From: Planctomycetota bacterium
GTDB lineage: Bacteria > Planctomycetota > Planctomycetia > Pirellulales > Thermoguttaceae
DNA length: 36,400 nt
NCBI GenBank assembly: GCA_030611515.1
Contig: JAUWPQ010000010.1
Coordinates: forward strand, 1 to 36,400
Direction: 5' to 3'
The notes under the pieces are model-generated. The model was not told where the DNA came from. It was given only the letters and a program-made list of their open reading frames with translations, and searched no databases. The number at the start of each line of letters is the position of its first letter. Position 1 is the stretch's first letter. Positions 16,784 through 24,502 of the stretch are shown piece after piece. The translations under genes were made by a program, and so were the position numbers.

Positions 16784-17764
16784 TCAATACAACCCAAACG
16801 TGATGTCCTTCCCGTGTTCATCCAGCCAGTCCAACAGCGAGCTGACGCTGCCGGTCGCCAGAGCGATGCACGTATCGGCGGCGCCGTAATATAGATGGAT
16901 CGTGTCGCCGTCGCTGCCGACCGTGAAGCCGCAGGGGAAGACAACGTTGCTCACGTCGCCGTCTCGCTCGTACGACTCCTCGGGACCGAATATCCAGGTC
17001 TCGCCGCGAGCGAGGCATTTCTCGGGCGATTGAAGATCGAACAGCGCCAGGCCCAAACGGTACAGACAGCCGGCGGGAGTCATCCGCACACCGTGGTAAA
17101 CCATCAGCCAGCCGCGATCGGTTTCGATCGGTGGAGAGGCAAGTCCGATTTTGGTTGCGTCCCACCAGGGGCCCCGCCGAGCTTCCAGGATTATCCGGTG
17201 GCTTCCCCAGTGGCGCAGATCAGGCGAGTACGAAATCCAGATGTGTGCTCCCTCGCTGACCGAGGATACCGGGCGGTGGATGAGCGCCCAGTTATCACCG
17301 ATGCGGCGGGGCAACAGCGCGGCGTCCTTGTTTTCTGCGGGCATGATCTGTCCGCGCCGCTCGAAGGCCCGGAAGTCTTTCGTCAGGGCAAGCGACACGC
17401 ACGGCCCGGATTGCGAGTACGCGGTGTAGGTGATCGCATATTGTTCCAGTTCGGGTATCCATGTGATGCGCGGGTCTTCGATGCCCCAAAATTCCTCGGG
17501 GTGGTTCTTCGGATCGGGCATTAGGGTGGGGTGTGGATCGATTTGCCAGCGATCCAGCCCGTTGGGCGATCGCGCCGCACAGAGGTGCGAAATCCCCCGC
17601 CGATCCTCGACCCGACACAACAGCAGCGTCGTGCCGTCCGGCAAAAGCGTCGCACCGGCGTTGAAGACGGTGTTGCTCGGGTACGGCCAATCCGCGGCCG
17701 TTAGAATGGGATTGGACGAATGGCGATGAAAAAGCGCCTTGTGCAGATTGTTCAGGGGTGGCAT
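16784..17764 (-). CDS. GH130-family glycoside phosphorylase (beta-mannoside type)
   Basis: A 326-residue five-bladed beta-propeller protein. Recognisable GH130 elements are SSNPILTAADWPYPS and VFNAGA near the N-terminus, CRVEDRRG (50-57), GIEDPRI (94-100) with the catalytic Asp97, and DAALLPRRIGDNWALIHRP further on. GH130 enzymes split beta-mannosides with phosphate to give mannose 1-phosphate, or run in the synthetic direction. No signal peptide is seen, so it acts in the cytoplasm. The frame extends to a TTG at 17854; the ATG at 17764 fits the family length better. It is flanked on both sides by GT4 genes, suggesting turnover or synthesis of a mannose-containing glycan. Exact linkage is unknown. 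Confidence 0.85.
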   Translation of the reverse strand: MPPLNNLHKALFHRHSSNPILTAADWPYPSNTVFNAGATLLPDGTTLLLCRVEDRRGISHLCAARSPNGLDRWQIDPHPTLMPDPKNHPEEFWGIEDPRITWIPELEQYAITYTAYSQSGPCVSLALTKDFRAFERRGQIMPAENKDAALLPRRIGDNWALIHRPVSSVSEGAHIWISYSPDLRHWGSHRIILEARRGPWWDATKIGLASPPIETDRGWLMVYHGVRMTPAGCLYRLGLALFDLQSPEKCLARGETWIFGPEESYERDGDVSNVVFPCGFTVGSDGDTIHLYYGAADTCIALATGSVSSLLDWLDEHGKDITFGLY

Positions 17765-17864
17765 GGTTCGGATGTCCAGGCGAGTAATTGGGAATTGATC
17801 GCGTAATCCAAGGGCGGAGAAAAATACGCTGTAAAATGAGGCGATGGAAGCCAAACGAGAGAAA

Positions 17865-20162
17865 CTAGGGAACCTGGGTGGCTAGTTTAGGGGAGTCGGT
17901 CTCCTCGTCAGCCGGTTTTAGCGACTTTAGGGCCAGAAGTGACCGCAGAAAGGCGAGCGTCGACTCGGCCCCCTGGTTGCGATTGACGCCCTCGGCCCCA
18001 AGGCCGTCGCAGCAGCCACCCGTTTCGTAGTCATACAGCGGTTCGCCCAGATCGTTCTTGCCGAGGAACCAGTTAAAACAGCGGCGGGCTTCGCTCACCC
18101 AGCGCAGGTCGCCGGTGGTGTTGTGGGCCTCCAAGCAGGCATCGATCATGGCTTGCGCCTCGATGGGTTGCTGATCGAACGGCGCCTTCTGGCCGCCGCG
18201 CTGGAACCATCCGTGGTTGCCCACCGGCGAGAACACGCCGTCGCGCCCCGTCTGCACGCGCAACAGCCACTCCAGGGAGTTTAGGCCCATCTCAATCAGG
18301 TCGCCGCGGTTCATCCACTGCCCACCCAAGAGCAGCGCGTGCGGCAGTTTGCCGTTGGCGTAAGTGAGGCAGTTTTCCGGCCATACCCAATCCTGGCCGG
18401 CGTTTTCTTTGAACAGGTCAAACAGTCGCAGGGCCAGGGTATCGCGAATCCGCCGGACTTCGCTGTCGCCGCCGTAGCGGCGCAGATACGCATGCACGCC
18501 GACCAGCGTAAACGCCCACGCCCGGGGACACCTGAACTCGATGGTCGGTCGCAACGCCTGTTCAAACAGTTCCGAGGCGGCGGCCCGAATGCTTTCCGTG
18601 GGACCTAGCGCCACCGCGTAGCTCAGCCCCCAAAGGGCCCGCGAATGACTGTCCTCTGAACCGGCCTCTTCCAACCATCGGCGGTCGTAAGACATGAAGT
18701 TGCGAAAACGCTGCCCGCTGCGGTCATAGGCATAGTCGAGAAAACTCAAGTAGGTGCGAATCAGGCGGACCAAATCGGGATCCTTGGTAACCCGGTGGGC
18801 TTCCAGCGCGACGATCAACGCCCGCGCATTGTCGTCGGTGCAATAGCCGTGGCTGCGGATGGGGATCGTATAGCGGGCGTGTTGCAAGATGCCGGTGCTG
18901 TCGGTCATCGTCTTCAAGTAGTCCAGCTTCAATTCCGGCACGGCGTGTCGCAGCGCCAAGGTCTGCACCGTATGCTTTGGCAAAGGCTTGGGATGATGCG
19001 CCCGCTCGGTGAGCACCTCGTGGCAGAGTTGAACATAGCTGCGGGCCACCGACTTCCAGACCATGTCCCGGGTGAACAGATACGCGTTTTTGCGCATCTT
19101 TTGGTTTTCCGTTTCGTGCTCCAAGAGCCAGGAAACCGCTTCCGCGATGGCCGGCCCGTCGCTAAAAGGCACCAGACGGCCGCGGCCCTCGGCCAGCAGT
19201 TCCTGGGCGTAACTGTAAGGCGTCGAGACCACCGCCTTGCCGGCGCCCAGCGCGTAGGCCAACGTACCCGAGACGATCTGCTGCTGGCCTAGATAGGGCG
19301 TCAGATAGATATCGGCGGCGTAGAGGAATTCGCACAGCTCTTCCAGTTGCACGTACCGGTCCGTGAACATCACGTGATCCAGCACTCCCAAATCTTCTGC
19401 TTGTCGGTGCAGCCGGTGCCGGTACTGCTCGCCGCTTTTTCTTTTGACACTCGGATGGGTCGCACCCAACACAATGTATACAACTTCGGGGTGACGCTCG
19501 ATGATCTGCGGCAGGGCCTCGATCGCATACTCAATCCCCTTGCTGGGCGAGAGCAGGCCGAATGTTAGCACCACTTTGCGGCCCGCCACGCCGAACTGGT
19601 CCTTGTAAAAGCTTGGGTCGACAAGCGGCAGATCGGGGATACCGTGCGGGATAACGGCAATCTTGGAAGCCGGAACGCCATACTTGTCGCAGAGGATTTC
19701 TTTTCCCTTCTGGGCCATTACCACCAACCGGTCGCTCAACCGCGACAGCTCCTCGAACACTTCCCGTTGCCGAGATGGAGGGTTTTCCAGCACCGTATGC
19801 AGCGTGGTGATGATCGGCATACGGCTGGCCCCCATCAGCGTCAACAGGTGCTCGCCCTCCTCCCCGCCAAAGATGCCGAACTCGTGCTGCACCAGCATCA
19901 CGTCCACGCAGCGAATGTTCAGAAAGTCGGCCGCCCGCGTGTAATCGGAAATGTCTTCCTCAAGAATTTCAAACCGTACGCGGCCGTTGTAGTCGTGGCC
20001 CTCCGGGACATCGTTGATCGCCACTACCTGGCAACTGTCCGATGAAGCCAGTTCGTGGGAAATGGCTTCGCAAAGATCACAAGTGAAGGTTGCGATGCCG
20101 CAACGGCGCGGCGGGTAGGTTCCCACACAAGCAAGTCGCAGGTTCTTAAAGGTAATCATCAT
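17865..20162 (-). CDS. GT4 glycosyltransferase fused to an alpha/alpha-barrel-like domain
   Basis: A 765-residue two-part protein. Residues 1 to about 390 are a GT-B glycosyltransferase: ACVGTYPPRRCGIATFTCDL, VMLVQHEFGIFGG, VVLTFGLLSPSKGIEYAI and LTPYLGQQQIVSGTLAYALG. The usual EX7E pair is replaced (Gln and Thr), as in a distinct GT4 subgroup. Residues about 405-765 are helical with Trp/Tyr-rich repeats (HGYCTDDNARAL, DSHSRALWGLSYA, NHGWFQRGG, NRNQGAESTLAFL), resembling (alpha/alpha)6-barrel glycosidases or epimerases. A bifunctional enzyme that both adds and trims or binds sugars is possible. AGGAA lies just before the double ATG. It heads the minus-strand series with GH130 and GT4. The barrel assignment is inference. 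Confidence 0.78.
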   Translation of the reverse strand: MMITFKNLRLACVGTYPPRRCGIATFTCDLCEAISHELASSDSCQVVAINDVPEGHDYNGRVRFEILEEDISDYTRAADFLNIRCVDVMLVQHEFGIFGGEEGEHLLTLMGASRMPIITTLHTVLENPPSRQREVFEELSRLSDRLVVMAQKGKEILCDKYGVPASKIAVIPHGIPDLPLVDPSFYKDQFGVAGRKVVLTFGLLSPSKGIEYAIEALPQIIERHPEVVYIVLGATHPSVKRKSGEQYRHRLHRQAEDLGVLDHVMFTDRYVQLEELCEFLYAADIYLTPYLGQQQIVSGTLAYALGAGKAVVSTPYSYAQELLAEGRGRLVPFSDGPAIAEAVSWLLEHETENQKMRKNAYLFTRDMVWKSVARSYVQLCHEVLTERAHHPKPLPKHTVQTLALRHAVPELKLDYLKTMTDSTGILQHARYTIPIRSHGYCTDDNARALIVALEAHRVTKDPDLVRLIRTYLSFLDYAYDRSGQRFRNFMSYDRRWLEEAGSEDSHSRALWGLSYAVALGPTESIRAAASELFEQALRPTIEFRCPRAWAFTLVGVHAYLRRYGGDSEVRRIRDTLALRLFDLFKENAGQDWVWPENCLTYANGKLPHALLLGGQWMNRGDLIEMGLNSLEWLLRVQTGRDGVFSPVGNHGWFQRGGQKAPFDQQPIEAQAMIDACLEAHNTTGDLRWVSEARRCFNWFLGKNDLGEPLYDYETGGCCDGLGAEGVNRNQGAESTLAFLRSLLALKSLKPADEETDSPKLATQVP

Positions 20163-20499
20163 TTCCTGCTTTGGAGTTAGTTGGGTTCAATCCCCCATTC
20201 TCTTCATGAACGCGTTACTCTGAGGGAATACGCCGCCGCGATCGATCCCGTCCAGGATGAGACCGGCAACCATCTCCCGGTTCGTGGCGTTGTCCTACCG
20301 GCGCAACGCACCGGTGGAAGTCCACGCACAAGTGCCGCTGCCGGATTGTCCAGCAGTGCCGTTCGGTAAGGGCTAGTGGGACTCGTTCAGCTATTCGGCC
20401 GGCAAGCGATGGACGATTGACAAAGTGGCACACAAACTCAGCACCACCTGCCGACTCCCAACTACAAAAGCTCCTTTTGTCCCACGACCCTTTTCGACC

Positions 20500-20530
20500 A
20501 AAAAAAGAGCCGGGCCATCATTGAAGGCTC
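20500..20530 (-). terminator. Intrinsic terminator of the fabF-acpP transcript
   Basis: On the minus strand GAGCC, a 14-base loop and GGCTC are followed immediately by seven T. It lies about 340 bases beyond the acyl carrier protein stop codon, in the right orientation to end that transcript. Confidence 0.45.
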
Positions 20531-20786
20531 GGCGCAGTCACGATGTAGACCTTGGCCTTTTAGACAATGTGATTTTACACCAGCAACGGAAAAACGCAAG
20601 CGGCAAACCTAAACCCACCCACTTCCCCCCCCGCCTTTTTTTATCCCCCCCTGATTGAAAATACTCGTAGCCCCCGTTTTTTGCTCGCCTAAGCATAGCG
20701 CACAACATAAGGAACTTGAGATATTCAATTAAGATGCATGAATAGAGAAGGTGTTTGTGCAACCGTTCACGGGGCGATAGTCATCA

Positions 20787-20861
20787 GTCATCCTGGGCGC
20801 AGCGAAGGATCTCGCCCACAACGCACCTTCATCCGAGATCCTTCGCTGCGCTCAGGATGAC
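20787..20861. repeat. Inverted repeat with 28-bp arms
   Basis: The arms 20787-20814 and 20834-20861 are reverse complements with about two mismatches (core CAGCGAAGGATCTCG), separated by 19 bases. The arm resembles a GC-rich dispersed repeat seen between genes in many bacteria. Lying 8 bases past the acp stop codon, it can form a long hairpin in the transcript and may stabilise its 3' end. Confidence 0.6.
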
Positions 20862-20868
20862 AGATACC

Positions 20869-21120
20869 CTACATATCCTTCATCTTCGGCTCGAGATATT
20901 TTACCGTGCTTGCCATGCTGGCCAGTTCGGTGTATTCCTCCTCGGGAATTTGGATGCGGTAGCGCTTGCGGAGTTCCATCACGATGTCGAGGAAGTCCAT
21001 GCTGTCCAGGGGGAGTTGATCGCGGAGCGGGACTTCGTCCTTCAAACCGCTGAGGTCTTCGTCGGGGGCGATGTCGTGGAGGATTTCGAGGATGGCTTTT
21101 CTTATCTCATCAGCCGTCAT
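20869..21120 (-). CDS. acpP: Acyl carrier protein
   Basis: An 83-residue acidic protein. LPLDSMDF carries the serine (residue 40) that receives the 4'-phosphopantetheine arm, followed by the recognition helix FLDIVMELRKRY. The length and helical pattern are those of a stand-alone ACP. The start is the ATG before TADEIRKAI, preceded by GGAG at about 9 nt. An upstream ATG at 21198 would add residues encoded inside the inserted element and is rejected. It lies 87 bases after a ketosynthase gene. The pair probably works in a specialised fatty-acid or polyketide pathway and not primary synthesis, since no other fab genes are near. The gene name is by family only. Confidence 0.88.
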   Translation of the reverse strand: MTADEIRKAILEILHDIAPDEDLSGLKDEVPLRDQLPLDSMDFLDIVMELRKRYRIQIPEEEYTELASMASTVKYLEPKMKDM

Positions 21121-21141
21121 GGCGGCGGGCTCCAGGGAGAG

Positions 21142-21203
21142 GTAGGGTGCGTCCGCGACGCACCACAAAACCGGAATATCGGTGCGGCGCGGACACACCC
21201 TAC
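21142..21203. mobile_element. 62-bp MITE-like element between fabF and acpP
   Basis: Fifteen-base terminal inverted repeats, starting GTAGGGTGCGTCCGC at 21142 and ending at 21203, differ at one position. The left arm contains a further hairpin, GGTGCGTC/GACGCACC (21146-21164). The element has no coding capacity. It fills almost all of the 87-base fabF-acpP spacer, so the transcript must read through it. Confidence 0.5.
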
Positions 21204-21207
21204 TATG

Positions 21208-22455
21208 CTAAACTCGTTTCACAATCACCACCGAGTTGATGCCCAACATCCCGAACGAATTGTTCAGGATCGTATTGATTGTTCCCACTTCCCGCGGCCG
21301 GTTGGCCACCAGGCCGGGCAACTCGCACTGCTGGTCGAGCCGGTCGAGATTGATCGAGGCGTGGCAGACGCCGTCGTCGAAGGCGGGCAGGTTGCCGGCC
21401 AGCTCCAACGCGCCGGCCGCGCCCATCGCGTGGCCGATAAAACTCTTCGTGTTGTTCATCAGCGTGTGACGGCCGTTGTCGCCCCACACCTGTCGCAGAG
21501 CCTGGCACTCCTGGGCGTCGCCGGAGACGGTGCTCGTGGCGTGCGTACTGACGATGTCGATATCCTCGGGGTTCATTCCCGCCCGACGCAACGCCAAATG
21601 AATGCACTCGGCCTGCCGGCCGGGGTCGGGCAGGACAAAATCGGTCGCGTCGCTGTTCATCGCGTAGCCGGCGATTTCGCCGTGGATTTTCGCCCCTCGG
21701 GCACGAGCCGCGTCGAGCCGTTCGAGGACGAACATGCAACCGCCCTCGGCCACCACGATGCCGTTGCGGTCGGCGTCGAACGGCCGCGAGGCCCTCTCGG
21801 GCGATTCGTGCTTGGCCAGTGCCCCTTGGCTGTTGAAGCTGGCGAAGATGCCGAAGGAGTGGATGCTTTCCGACACTCCGCCGCAGAGCGCGACGTCGCA
21901 CTCCTCGAGCCGCAGCATCTGCACGCCCTGGATAATGCCGGCGTTTCCGGCGGCGCAGGCCGCGCCGAGCGTGTAATGCGGCCCGGTGACGCCGAGGTTC
22001 AGCGAGATTTCGCCCGCCGGGTTGTTGGCCACCGTACGGGGGTTGTGGTGGTGCGACCAGTATTGGGTGTCGTAGTCGAAACCCTTGATGAGAAAGATTT
22101 CGTTCTCGGTCTCGACGTTGCCGTGTTCGGTCACGCCGACGTAGATGCCGACGGTCGAACGGTCGACGTTTTCCCAATCCAGGCCGGAGTCGGCCACGGC
22201 CTCGCTGGCGCAGAAGATACCGACGCTTCCGGCGCGGGTGCCGCGTCGAACTTCCTTCCGCTTCTGATGGCGGAGTTCGTCGAAGTCGCATACCCCCGCC
22301 ACGGTAGGGCCAAAGTAGCGTGTCTCGAAGGCGCTCACGCCGCTCCGGCCTTCCAGCAGCGCATGGCGGAACTCAGGCAGGGAGTTCCCATTCGGCGCGG
22401 AAAGTCCCACGCCGGTAATCACGATCCGCTGATGATCCGGCCGCTCGGTTGCCAT
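21208..22455 (-). CDS. Beta-ketoacyl-ACP synthase (FabF/KAS II-like)
   Basis: A 415-residue thiolase-fold condensing enzyme. The catalytic Cys167 is in AACAAGN, His305 in STHATST and His342 in SFIGHAMGAAG with Lys337: the full Cys-His-His triad. The middle motif reads THATST where FabF usually has THGTST. The rest, including CGGVSESIHSFGIF and the C-terminal NNSFGMLGINS, fits the family. It would elongate an ACP-bound acyl chain by decarboxylative condensation. AGGGAT precedes the ATG. The adjacent acyl carrier protein gene, just downstream, is the natural partner. No ketoreductase or dehydratase is adjacent, so the chain product is unknown. The position outside a fab cluster suggests a specialised role. 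Confidence 0.88.
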   Translation of the reverse strand: MATERPDHQRIVITGVGLSAPNGNSLPEFRHALLEGRSGVSAFETRYFGPTVAGVCDFDELRHQKRKEVRRGTRAGSVGIFCASEAVADSGLDWENVDRSTVGIYVGVTEHGNVETENEIFLIKGFDYDTQYWSHHHNPRTVANNPAGEISLNLGVTGPHYTLGAACAAGNAGIIQGVQMLRLEECDVALCGGVSESIHSFGIFASFNSQGALAKHESPERASRPFDADRNGIVVAEGGCMFVLERLDAARARGAKIHGEIAGYAMNSDATDFVLPDPGRQAECIHLALRRAGMNPEDIDIVSTHATSTVSGDAQECQALRQVWGDNGRHTLMNNTKSFIGHAMGAAGALELAGNLPAFDDGVCHASINLDRLDQQCELPGLVANRPREVGTINTILNNSFGMLGINSVVIVKRV

Positions 22456-23105
22456 CGAAATCCCTTTTTTGCCAAACTAAATAGGTTACCCGGTTGCCGA
22501 CCAATTGACAAGCGGACCCGTGGCGGATAGAAGGCGGTTCTCGCCGGGGGATGCATTACCCACCGCCGAGAAAGTCGGGAAAAACCATCGCCCGGCGGCA
22601 AATCATCGGTCCCCGGCAACGAATAGACATCAAGGGCGTGTCCGAAAATTGAAACCACTGCATTTAGCCCCGGGTGAATACACCCTCGTTGTTACACACA
22701 TAGTCTTGGCTACTTCGACCCGTAGGGTCGTTTGGCAATAGCCCAGCGATTTATCGCTGGGGCGAAAGGGGAGAATAGAACCTGCTCGTCCCGTAGGGAC
22801 GGTTGAAAACGTGCCATGCAATAACGCATTCGGCCGTCCCTACGGGACTTGGCTCTTTCAGTTGCCCATCTTCCCAGCAGTAAACTGCTGGGCTATTGTC
22901 AAACGTCCCTACGGGACTAAGGTGTTTGCAACTTGTGTGTAACAACGAGGGTGAATACACCCGGGGCAAGCGGTTTTCCGCATTCACTCCGGCCCGCCGT
23001 GTATTCACGGCGGGCTAAGTAAACTATTTCAGGACACGCTCCAAGGGCGCGATTTACGTATGCGAGGAGACAGTCCACAATCACATTTAGGAAGGGCGAC
23101 GCGGA
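22456..23105. other. Intergenic region dominated by a composite inverted repeat
   Basis: About 650 bases between the ketosynthase gene (minus) and the small membrane protein (plus). Most of it (22636-23037) is the structured repeat listed separately. No reliable coding frame is seen. The remaining 180 bases nearest the ketosynthase gene show nothing distinct. Confidence 0.5.
22636..23037. repeat. Composite hairpin-rich inverted repeat (about 400 bp)
   Basis: GCGTGTCC at 22636-22643 and its complement at 23030-23037 bound the element. Inside them, 32-bp arms at 22668-22699 and 22935-22966 are inverted copies. Next inward, each side has a GxCCCGTAGGGxC hairpin and a CCCAGC...GCTGGG hairpin (22717-22761 left, 22873-22917 right), followed by GTCCCGTAGGGAC-type hairpins near the centre (22787-22801, 22836-22848). 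One more strong hairpin, GCCCGCCGTG/CACGGCGGGC, stands at 22992-23015. The element carries no gene. It resembles REP/BIME-type clusters. The two halves differ mainly by paired changes that keep the stems intact. Confidence 0.7.
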
Positions 23106-23732
23106 TTGAACGCCAAAGACATCGAACTACTCGTTTGGAAAAACAACGTCCAGCAAACCATCTTTGGGGTAGCGATGGTGGCGGGATCGGTGATTCTTTG
23201 GCCGCTCTCGTATTGGATTTTTTACTTCCTGTTCCACTTTTTTTTAGTACTGCTCGGTGTTGGGAACTCCGGCACAATCAGTTGTTGCTTGGCCTGGGGA
23301 GGGATTATTCTCCTGGTTGTCGAGGGGTATCGGTACTATCGGGCCGGCGTCGATTTTCATGACTCCAGCCGATCGGAATATGCCCAAAACGCCACGGGGG
23401 GGATCGGTAGCGGGCAGACGGCCAGCCTCGCGATGTTCGGCGTCTCCAACCCGATGGGCCTGGCTTTCATTGTCTCGCAGATGCTCTTTTGCGCTCCAAC
23501 GATGACTATTTCGGCCGTCAGGGCATTCAAGTCGTACATCCGAACTACGCCCGATTCCTTTGAACAGGCCGCCGGTGTGTATAGCAATCTGGCGCGGCAT
23601 AGGAAGTGGATACCGGCTTCCGAATATCGCCAAAACATGGCGGGCGTAATGTTGCTCGATCGGCTGAAAATGATCTGGAAGGAATCGAAAGAAGGTACAA
23701 TGCAACTCCGCATTCCGCCCGGCGAGGGATAG
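23106..23732 (+). CDS. Hypothetical inner-membrane protein
   Basis: A 208-residue protein of unknown function starting at a TTG, with AGGAAGGG about 9 nt upstream supporting that start. Two long hydrophobic segments (about 18-53 and 57-74) make a helical hairpin near the N-terminus. A third weaker one lies around residues 108-130 (MFGVSNPMGLAFIVSQMLFC). The rest is soluble, with a Lys/Arg-rich C-terminus. No enzyme motif is visible. It sits 78 bases before the nucleotidyltransferase-fold gene on the same strand and may be co-transcribed with it. A chance reading frame is unlikely given the hydrophobic pattern and ribosome site. Confidence 0.6.
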   Translation: MNAKDIELLVWKNNVQQTIFGVAMVAGSVILWPLSYWIFYFLFHFFLVLLGVGNSGTISCCLAWGGIILLVVEGYRYYRAGVDFHDSSRSEYAQNATGGIGSGQTASLAMFGVSNPMGLAFIVSQMLFCAPTMTISAVRAFKSYIRTTPDSFEQAAGVYSNLARHRKWIPASEYRQNMAGVMLLDRLKMIWKESKEGTMQLRIPPGEG

Positions 23733-23810
23733 CACCGCGACGTTATTGGGGGAAAGGTTGTCGTTTGGTGCCGGTTCTGGTAGGCTGCACCGGGATTGGG
23801 GTGAAGAATT

Positions 23811-24416
23811 ATGTCGTCGAAAACCGCTTTTCCAGCCGTCAATAAGAACCTCTGGGAGGCATATACATTGTCGCTCGATGATGTGACCGACCGTCTTCAG
23901 CGCATTACCCGCGCGCTGAGGGAAAAATCCGTTCCGTACGCCGTGGTTGGCGGACAAGCGGTGGCGCTTTGGGTTGCCACGAAGGATCCCGCCGCCGTGC
24001 GAACGACCAAGGACGTGGATATTTTGATCGATCGGGCGGACCTTGCCCAAGCGCGAGCCGCCGCCTTGTCGGCGGGGATGGACTATTTCGAGTTGATGGG
24101 CGTGGGCATGTTCCTCGATCGCAACGACCCGAATCCGCGTCATGCCGTCCATCTGGTTTGGGCCGCCGAAAAGGTACGCCCCGGGTACGAACACCCTTCG
24201 CCTCCGGTAGAACAGCGCCAGACGTTTGCCCCGGCCATCGATGTAATCTCCCTGGCGGGATTGGTGTTGATGAAGCTGCAAGCAAACCGCGATCAGGACC
24301 GCGTCCATCTGCGCGACATGATCGACGTTGGACTGGTTGACCGAGACTTGCTGACCCGGCTGCCGCCTGACTTGGCGTCGCGGCTGGATACGCTGCTGGC
24401 GGAGTCGGGTCGATAA
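23811..24416 (+). CDS. MNT-type nucleotidyltransferase-fold protein
   Basis: A 201-residue soluble protein. PYAVVGGQAVALW (42-54) followed by RTTKDVDILI (64-73) is the GG...D-x-D arrangement of minimal nucleotidyltransferases, with Asp68 and Asp70 as metal ligands. Related proteins occur as type IV toxin or antitoxin components (AbiEii-like) and as free-standing enzymes. The C-terminal helices are typical of the group. No partner antitoxin is adjacent: the upstream neighbour is a membrane protein. AAGAA stands shortly before the ATG. A nucleotide-adding role, on protein or RNA, follows from the family only. Confidence 0.65.
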   Translation: MSSKTAFPAVNKNLWEAYTLSLDDVTDRLQRITRALREKSVPYAVVGGQAVALWVATKDPAAVRTTKDVDILIDRADLAQARAAALSAGMDYFELMGVGMFLDRNDPNPRHAVHLVWAAEKVRPGYEHPSPPVEQRQTFAPAIDVISLAGLVLMKLQANRDQDRVHLRDMIDVGLVDRDLLTRLPPDLASRLDTLLAESGR

Positions 24417-24436
24417 TCGAGGCTACGTTGCCGCCA

Positions 24437-24486
24437 CCGACGCGGAGCGTCGGAAAACACGGGTTCCCACGCGGAGCGTGGGAACC
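24437..24486. repeat. GCGGAGCGT palindrome repeat, copy 1
   Basis: Two hairpins, CCGACGCGGAGCGTCGG (24437-24453) and a 25-base GGTTCCCACGC...GTGGGAACC palindrome (24462-24486), lie in the space between convergent genes. The same units recur at 30362-30490 and 33940-34331, marking a dispersed palindromic family. Confidence 0.65.
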
Positions 24487-24502
24487 AGAAAACCCCCCCG
24501 CC

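Larger units (their letters stand above)
20163..20868. other. Intergenic region between the acp gene and the GT operon
   Basis: About 700 bases with no credible coding frame. They hold an inverted repeat (20787-20861), a minus-strand terminator candidate (20500-20530), pyrimidine-rich runs near 20620-20655 and an AT-rich patch (20690-20750). The promoter for the GT4/GH130 operon should lie in the left part but was not recognised. Confidence 0.5.

Noticed and set aside
20181..20762. Several short open frames in the gap between the GT operon and the acp gene.
   Set aside because: They overlap one another on both strands, have no ribosome sites or recognisable motifs, and include homopolymer-derived stretches.
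20755..22530. A 591-residue open frame on the plus strand across the ketosynthase and ACP genes.
   Set aside because: It is the antisense of two clearly recognised minus-strand proteins, rich in His, Val and Arg as such shadows are in GC-rich DNA, and lacks any motif.
22751..23008. A short minus-strand open frame inside the composite repeat.
   Set aside because: It is fully accounted for by the inverted repeat and its hairpins.
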